From positions 1 through 11,342 of the forward strand of contig CAMBPO010000070.1 of assembly GCA_945869725.1 (NCBI GenBank): 11,342 bases of DNA, written 5' to 3'. The notes beneath the pieces were generated by a model, which did not search any database, had not been told where the DNA came from, and saw only the letters and a list, made by a program, of their open reading frames with translations. Positions 7,596 to 11,342 of this stretch are shown piece after piece. The position numbers and the translations under genes were made by a program. The stretch comes from Klebsiella pneumoniae (GTDB lineage: Bacteria > Pseudomonadota > Gammaproteobacteria > Pseudomonadales > Pseudohongiellaceae). The first letter of the stretch is position 1. Each line of letters opens with the position of its first letter.

Positions 7596-8516
7596 ATGAA
7601 AGTTGCTACCAATCAATATTTTAATGACCTGACGCGAGTGCTGACCGAGCAACATGCGGAGGTTGCGTCTCTGCAGTCTAAGATGGCAAAAGGTGAGAAA
7701 TTGCTGCGTCCCAGCGAGGATCCCGGTGCTGCCTCGAAAATACTCAATATTAACTCGCTGATAAGCCGACAGGATTCCCAGTCCGCAACCTTGCGCGATC
7801 TCGATAACAGACTAGTGATGGAAGAAACGGCGGTCAGTGGTATGCGCGATATCCTGATGCGTATTCAGGAGCTCGCTGTCATGGGCGCGAACGACACATA
7901 TTCACTGGCTAACCGTAAGGTGATGGCGGCTGAAATCCGAGGTTATGAATCTCAACTGCTGAATCTTGCCAATACGCGTAACACTGATGGCGGCTATTTG
8001 TTTGCAGGCACCAAAAATACCAGCGCTCCTTTTCGGCTTAATAGTGCGGGAGATGTGACTTACCAGGGTGACTCCACCCGCGTTTATCTGAAAGGGGTGG
8101 GTGATCAGCAATTGGGAATAAATACAACAGGATACGAGCTTTTTTCAGGGGGCAGCGCGACCCGCGACCGTGCGCTTGATGCGACACTGGCTTTTGCAGA
8201 AATCAAATCCTTGGCGGTGGCACTTGAGAACGGTGATCAGCGGCAGATCAGCGCCAAGATCGGGACAATTGACGGCCTGCGCGGTAACGTGGAGCTGGCA
8301 CTGACCAAGATCGGTGTTCGGCGAAATGTCATTGAGGCCCAGTCGACGATTGTGCAGGAGCAATCGACGATGCTGCGGGGACTTTTATCTGAGCAAAAAG
8401 ATCTGGATTACACTGCTGCTGTGACCACGCTGTCGGCGCGTATGCTGGCGTTAGAGGCCGCACAAAGCACGGTGTCAAAAATCTCTCAATTGAATCTGTT
8501 CAACTATTTACGCTGA
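7596..8516 (+). CDS. flgL: Flagellar hook-associated protein 3 FlgL
   Basis: FlgL is the second junction protein, sitting between FlgK and the flagellin filament. I place the start at the ATG at 7596 (306 residues): MKVATNQYF matches the usual MRIST-type start, and GAGTGG at 7582-7587 is a plausible ribosome binding site eight bases upstream. A GTG at 7584 would add four residues and lies within that site. The N-terminal flagellin-like helix has LQSKMAKGEKLLRPSEDPGA; the segment NTRNTDGGYLFAGTKNTSAP is a strong FlgL marker; the C-terminus ends in LEAAQSTVSKISQLNLFNYL, typical of the family. The length is normal. The gene is followed by a 48-base gap and then fliD, with no flagellin gene between. 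Confidence 0.96.
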   Translation: MKVATNQYFNDLTRVLTEQHAEVASLQSKMAKGEKLLRPSEDPGAASKILNINSLISRQDSQSATLRDLDNRLVMEETAVSGMRDILMRIQELAVMGANDTYSLANRKVMAAEIRGYESQLLNLANTRNTDGGYLFAGTKNTSAPFRLNSAGDVTYQGDSTRVYLKGVGDQQLGINTTGYELFSGGSATRDRALDATLAFAEIKSLAVALENGDQRQISAKIGTIDGLRGNVELALTKIGVRRNVIEAQSTIVQEQSTMLRGLLSEQKDLDYTAAVTTLSARMLALEAAQSTVSKISQLNLFNYLR

Positions 8517-8564
8517 AGTGTCGAACTAACAGAGTGATTGTCGCTGTAATCAGGAGAAATCGAT

Positions 8565-10004
8565 ATGGAATCGGTAAGCAAGGCGAGCGGGCAAACAGCG
8601 GCGATCAAAAAGTCGTTGGATGTGGGTTCAGGTGTTGATATTGAGACACTGGCGCGAAATTTGGCCAACGCAGAGGGTGCGGCTCGTATTGATACTACCA
8701 AGCAACGTATGGCATCGGTTGAAAGCAGGTTGTCAGGTTACTCGGTAGTCTCCACGTTTATGAGTCAGTTCAGGCAGAAGTTTGTAGATCTTCAGGATGT
8801 CAGTAAGCTTTTTTCCCAATCGGTCATATCGTCTGACACCAGTCGTTTGCCGGTGACGGTGAATAGTAGCGCACTGCCCGGGCGGCATACCGTTCAGGTG
8901 CAGCAACTGGCGACGGCTACGACTCGCGCGTCCGCGTCATTTGCGGCAAGCGACAGCAGACTTAATAACAGCACAGCATTCAATATATCGATACAAGTGG
9001 GAAGCGCAGCTGCTAGTGTTATCAATGTCCCGACAGACACACCTGCCGGGCTTGTCGAGGCGATCAATGCTGCCAATATTGGTGTGCGAGCAACGCTTAT
9101 CAACAAAAATGCCAGTGCAACTGACTGGCAGATTGTGCTTCAGGGACAGAGTGGCGCGAGTGCAGACTTTACAGTGGTCAGCAGTAGTGCTGCTGTTGAT
9201 GTCGGGCTCACCGGCGCAGGCAATCGGTTAACAACCGCTCAGGATGCTCTGATCACCGTGAATGGTGTCGCAAATATTGCGCGCTCGTCTAACCAAATTA
9301 CCGATGTTATTACTGGTGTGCAACTTGATATCCGTTCTGACCCCGGACAGTCCGTTGCCATTGTTGTAGAGCGCAGCACTCAACCGGTTAAAGAAAAGTT
9401 AAAGGGATTGGTTGATAGTTATAATGAGTTCATGACGGTTCTTAACGAATTAAGTCGAGACGTAACAGCAGAGGGCGATAAATACACTGGGACGCTGCGG
9501 CGTGATAAAGAATTTGTTAACACGCTGCGCTCAGAGTTGCGCAGTCTGATGACACAGACTTCATCCACCCCTGAAAACGGCATAGAGTCGCTACGCGATC
9601 TGGGGCTTACCTTTGCCGTTGATGGCAAGGCATCAATCACTCAGCAAAAATTGGATCTTGCAATGACAACCAAGCCTGATGCTGTAGCTAAAATGTTGTC
9701 TGCCGGTACTGACAACACGAGCGATCTTGCGACCGGGGCCAAGGGTTTTGCTCAAGACATCAGCATCAGGTTAAAGACAATGTTGGGCCCTGAGGGCACT
9801 ATCAGTCAGCGAAAGCTCTCAGGTAATACACAGATCGCCTCCCACAAGCGTGACCTCGCGTCGCTGGAGTTGCGGCTGGAGAAGATTTACCAGCGTTACA
9901 TTAAACAGTTTGCAGGAATGGAAAGTTTAGTGCAGCGTATGGATGGGGTGGGCAGTTATCTCAAAGGGCAGTTTACAGCCATGGAAAACATGTATAAGAG
10001 TTAA
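8565..10004 (+). CDS. fliD: Flagellar filament cap protein FliD (HAP2)
   Basis: FliD forms the cap at the filament tip and guides flagellin folding and insertion. The 479-residue protein starts with the FliD N-terminal region (LDVGSGVDIETLARNLANAE, residues 18-37), has a VTVNSSALPGRHTVQVQQLA segment at 97-116, and a hook IN-like motif at about 140-180. The family hallmark, with DALITVNGV, then RSSNQITDVITGVQLDI, lies at residues 227-256. The C-terminal domain ends in a helical region with QRYIKQFAGMESLVQRMDGV and SYLKGQFTAMENMY, as expected for FliD. The ATG at 8565 has the strongest ribosome binding site in the window, AGGAGA at 8552-8557, seven bases upstream. Usual partners (flagellin, flaG, fliS) do not flank it here. 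Confidence 0.96.
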   Translation: MESVSKASGQTAAIKKSLDVGSGVDIETLARNLANAEGAARIDTTKQRMASVESRLSGYSVVSTFMSQFRQKFVDLQDVSKLFSQSVISSDTSRLPVTVNSSALPGRHTVQVQQLATATTRASASFAASDSRLNNSTAFNISIQVGSAAASVINVPTDTPAGLVEAINAANIGVRATLINKNASATDWQIVLQGQSGASADFTVVSSSAAVDVGLTGAGNRLTTAQDALITVNGVANIARSSNQITDVITGVQLDIRSDPGQSVAIVVERSTQPVKEKLKGLVDSYNEFMTVLNELSRDVTAEGDKYTGTLRRDKEFVNTLRSELRSLMTQTSSTPENGIESLRDLGLTFAVDGKASITQQKLDLAMTTKPDAVAKMLSAGTDNTSDLATGAKGFAQDISIRLKTMLGPEGTISQRKLSGNTQIASHKRDLASLELRLEKIYQRYIKQFAGMESLVQRMDGVGSYLKGQFTAMENMYKS

Positions 10005-10034
10005 ACGGGGTCTGATGAATCTGGAGCGCGCATA

Positions 10035-10250
10035 ATGCCTGAACATAATGACAAGCCCACTTGTGCGGTTTGCCGAATTGTCCGTCTGTATCTGATTATC
10101 GCGGTGCCATTGATTGTCGCGGTCGCATTTGGGCCGGAATCGAGTTTTTTGACGGAAATTGATTTGTTGCGGCTGGTTTCTTATCTGATAGGCTTGGGCT
10201 TTGTGGCGACGGTTGCTTGGCGCGCATACCAGGAATACTGGCGCAAATAA
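10035..10250 (+). CDS. Small two-pass membrane protein of unknown function with CxxC
   Basis: I do not recognise this 71-residue protein. It has a hydrophilic N-terminus with a CxxC pair (Cys10 and Cys13), a hydrophobic segment at about residues 15-32, a loop of roughly ten residues containing PESSFLTEID, a second hydrophobic segment at about 44-62, and a basic aromatic tail ending in YWRK. Both ends are therefore likely on the same side of the inner membrane, probably cytoplasmic. The ATG at 10035 has GGAG at 10023-10026 eight bases upstream, and the gene starts only 30 bases after the fliD stop, so it is probably the last gene of the flagellar transcript. The good ribosome binding site and tight spacing support a real gene; a role in motility is suggested only by position. 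The CxxC could bind a metal or be redox active, but nothing shows this. Confidence 0.72.
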   Translation: MPEHNDKPTCAVCRIVRLYLIIAVPLIVAVAFGPESSFLTEIDLLRLVSYLIGLGFVATVAWRAYQEYWRK

Positions 10251-10259
10251 CCACGCGGC

Positions 10260-10811
10260 TCAGGGCGTAGCTACCAGCATAAAGCGGTGAAGTGCATCTT
10301 GTGATTCGCGGCAGGCAATGCGTCCTTGGAAGCTGTATGCCACGCACTTGCGCCTGGGGGTGGTGTTTTTTCCATCATCCAGCCAGTAATTTTCGATCGG
10401 AAGTTGCGCGAATACATTGGTATTGACAGCCGGATTACGGCAGCGTTGAGTGGTGATGGACCTGAATTCTTCATTAGAAGGCAGCCGCCAATTGTAGGAT
10501 GATTGCTCGCTGAGTTCTGTCAAGTATTCAGCAGCGTCTGCAAAGTTCAGCGTTAATGCTTCTCCCAAACATTCGCCATCGCGGTACCGTTGCCCAGCTG
10601 GGCAACGATACCAAACCGTGCCTGAATCCAGATGAAGCGCTAGGCCGCCATCGATTAACTGATAACCCGTCAGGTCCGTTGCGCCAAAGTAATCCTGGCA
10701 GGACGGCTTGGCTCTGACCTGATCGCAACCGCTCAGGATGACCGAGAGGCAGGCGGCTGTTAAAGTTGCAGACAACAAGTGTCGACTTCTCCCTAAGGTA
10801 ATCTCGATCAT
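10260..10811 (-). CDS. Predicted lipoprotein with a DUF1566 (Lcl-like) domain
   Basis: This 183-residue protein has a signal peptide with lipobox LSGC, the lipidated residue being Cys29. Asp30 follows at +2, which in enterobacteria favours retention in the inner membrane. The mature part has the pattern of DUF1566 proteins: WYRCPAGQ at 67-74, CLGEAL at 81-86, WRLPSNEEFRSI at 108-119, CRNPAVN at 124-130, YW at 142-143, and a terminal HRFMLVA. Six further cysteines (38, 70, 81, 124, 156, 167) could form three disulfides in the periplasm. The function of the family is poorly defined, and I do not assign one here. The ATG at 10809-10811 has AGGAA six bases upstream on the - strand. It is convergent with the small membrane gene (nine-base gap) and divergent from the stator gene, so it interrupts the flagellar run. 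Confidence 0.85.
   Translation of the reverse strand: MIEITLGRSRHLLSATLTAACLSVILSGCDQVRAKPSCQDYFGATDLTGYQLIDGGLALHLDSGTVWYRCPAGQRYRDGECLGEALTLNFADAAEYLTELSEQSSYNWRLPSNEEFRSITTQRCRNPAVNTNVFAQLPIENYWLDDGKNTTPRRKCVAYSFQGRIACRESQDALHRFMLVATP
10583..10612. repeat. Near-perfect 30-base palindrome
   Basis: The core at 10588-10607 is a perfect 20-base palindrome: CGTTGCCCAG followed directly by its reverse complement. Four more base pairs on each side (GGTA and TACC) also match, separated from the core by one mismatched pair (10587 and 10608). Fourteen of fifteen pairs are thus complementary. It lies inside the DUF1566 lipoprotein gene and encodes the conserved YRCPAGQRY stretch, so part of it is explained by protein constraint. 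No T-run follows on either strand, so it does not look like a terminator. Confidence 0.8.
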
Positions 10812-10890
10812 GTTGCGTTCCTGTTTTCACAATGCACGTTAACATCCAAAATATGCTAAGCGAACAGTACATGGCAAGAGGTAATAATTG
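10812..10890. promoter_or_regulatory. Divergent intergenic region between lipoprotein and stator genes
   Basis: This 79-base gap must carry the promoters of both divergent genes unless the stator gene is read from further upstream. On the - strand a weak sigma70-like pair is visible: TTGCCA (plus-strand 10872-10877) and CATATT (plus-strand 10850-10855) with a 16-base spacer. On the + strand I see no clear sigma70, sigma28 or sigma54 promoter. The stator gene has AAGAGG at 10876-10881 as ribosome binding site. The - strand promoter call is tentative. Confidence 0.35.
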
Positions 10891-11342
10891 ATGGATATAG
10901 CAACTATTGTCGGTTTAATTGGGGCGCTTGGACTGATTGTGTCAGCCATCGGCATTGACTCCATGGGCTCCTTTATCGATGTTCCCTCAGTTTTAATCGT
11001 GGTGGCAGGATCCATCATGGTGGTGTTGTTTCGCTCGTCACTCGGCGAGTTTATCGGCGCAATTTCAGTGTTGGGCAAAACATTTAAAAATAAAATCGAT
11101 AAACCTGAAGTGCTGATATCACGACTGGTTGAGCTTGCAGATATTGCGAGAAAGGACGGCATGATTGCGCTGGAAGGGCAGGATATTCCCAATCCCTTTC
11201 TGGCAAAAGGTATTGGTATGCTGGTGGACGGCACAGACCCTGATTTAATCAAAAAGTCATTAACCAAAGATATCCAGGCGATGCGTGCGCGCCACCGTAT
11301 GGGCGCCGATATCTTTGCTTCATGGGGGGAGGTAGCCCCCGC
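10891..11342 (+). CDS. pomA: Flagellar motor stator protein PomA/MotA (N-terminal part, end outside window)
   Basis: This is the A subunit of the ion-driven stator, an inner-membrane protein that pairs with MotB/PomB and pushes on FliG. The start MDIATIVGLIGALGLIVSAI, followed by a second hydrophobic segment at about residues 32-47 (VPSVLIVVAGSIMVVL), resembles the sodium-type PomA of Vibrio more than E. coli MotA, as I recall them. The cytoplasmic loop has charged residues Arg87, Lys88 and Glu95 in the segment DIARKDGMIALEGQDI, at the place where MotA/PomA contacts FliG. The frame is open to the window end at Pro150, just before the third membrane segment is expected. The ATG at 10891 has AAGAGG nine bases upstream; an earlier ATG at 10871 runs into a stop after six codons. 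The ion is inferred from similarity only. Confidence 0.92.
   Translation, partial: MDIATIVGLIGALGLIVSAIGIDSMGSFIDVPSVLIVVAGSIMVVLFRSSLGEFIGAISVLGKTFKNKIDKPEVLISRLVELADIARKDGMIALEGQDIPNPFLAKGIGMLVDGTDPDLIKKSLTKDIQAMRARHRMGADIFASWGEVAP

Noticed and set aside
10839..11267. Open frame antisense to the stator gene (142 codons)
   Set aside because: It mirrors the strongly supported PomA/MotA frame and has no recognisable protein features; the same holds for the antisense frames at 7215-7655 and 3472-3843.
1..11342. Searched for tRNA or rRNA genes, CRISPR arrays, insertion sequences and attachment sites
   Set aside because: Nothing resembling these was seen; coding density is high and all longer stretches are explained by genes.

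Overview
The window is a nearly continuous run of flagellar genes, all on the + strand up to about 10.25 kb. The order is flgE (3' end only), flgF, flgG, flgH, flgI, flgJ, flgK, flgL, fliD and a 71-residue membrane protein gene. A lipoprotein gene on the - strand follows, then the 5' part of a stator gene of the MotA/PomA family. An L-ring lipoprotein (FlgH) and a P-ring protein (FlgI) mean a Gram-negative cell. The PomA-like stator start, moderate GC content and gene order suggest a gammaproteobacterium, possibly marine. I cannot name the genus from the sequence alone.

Layout: 1-1001 encodes the C-terminal part of the hook protein. 1033-2620 holds the two rod genes flgF and flgG. 2646-4507 encodes the L ring and P ring. 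4507-4830 encodes a short FlgJ that has only the rod-binding domain. 4827-8516 encodes the hook-filament junction proteins FlgK (unusually long, 916 residues) and FlgL. 8565-10004 encodes the filament cap FliD. 10035-10250 encodes a small protein with two predicted membrane segments. 10260-10811 (- strand) encodes a DUF1566-type lipoprotein. From 10891 the window runs into pomA/motA.

The genes follow assembly order: rod (FlgF, FlgG, with FlgJ as rod-binding factor), rings (FlgH, FlgI), hook (FlgE), junction (FlgK, FlgL), cap (FliD), then stator. Gaps from flgE to fliD are at most 48 bases, and flgI/flgJ/flgK overlap, so these genes are probably co-transcribed and partly translationally coupled. 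I see no intrinsic terminator inside the run.

Most of the window is ordinary flagellar biology. I found no convincing undescribed system. The points worth a second look are the single-domain FlgJ, the enlarged FlgK with an internally repeated module, fliD directly after flgL with no flagellin or flaG gene between them, the two uncharacterised genes between fliD and the stator gene, and a near-perfect 30-base palindrome inside the lipoprotein gene.
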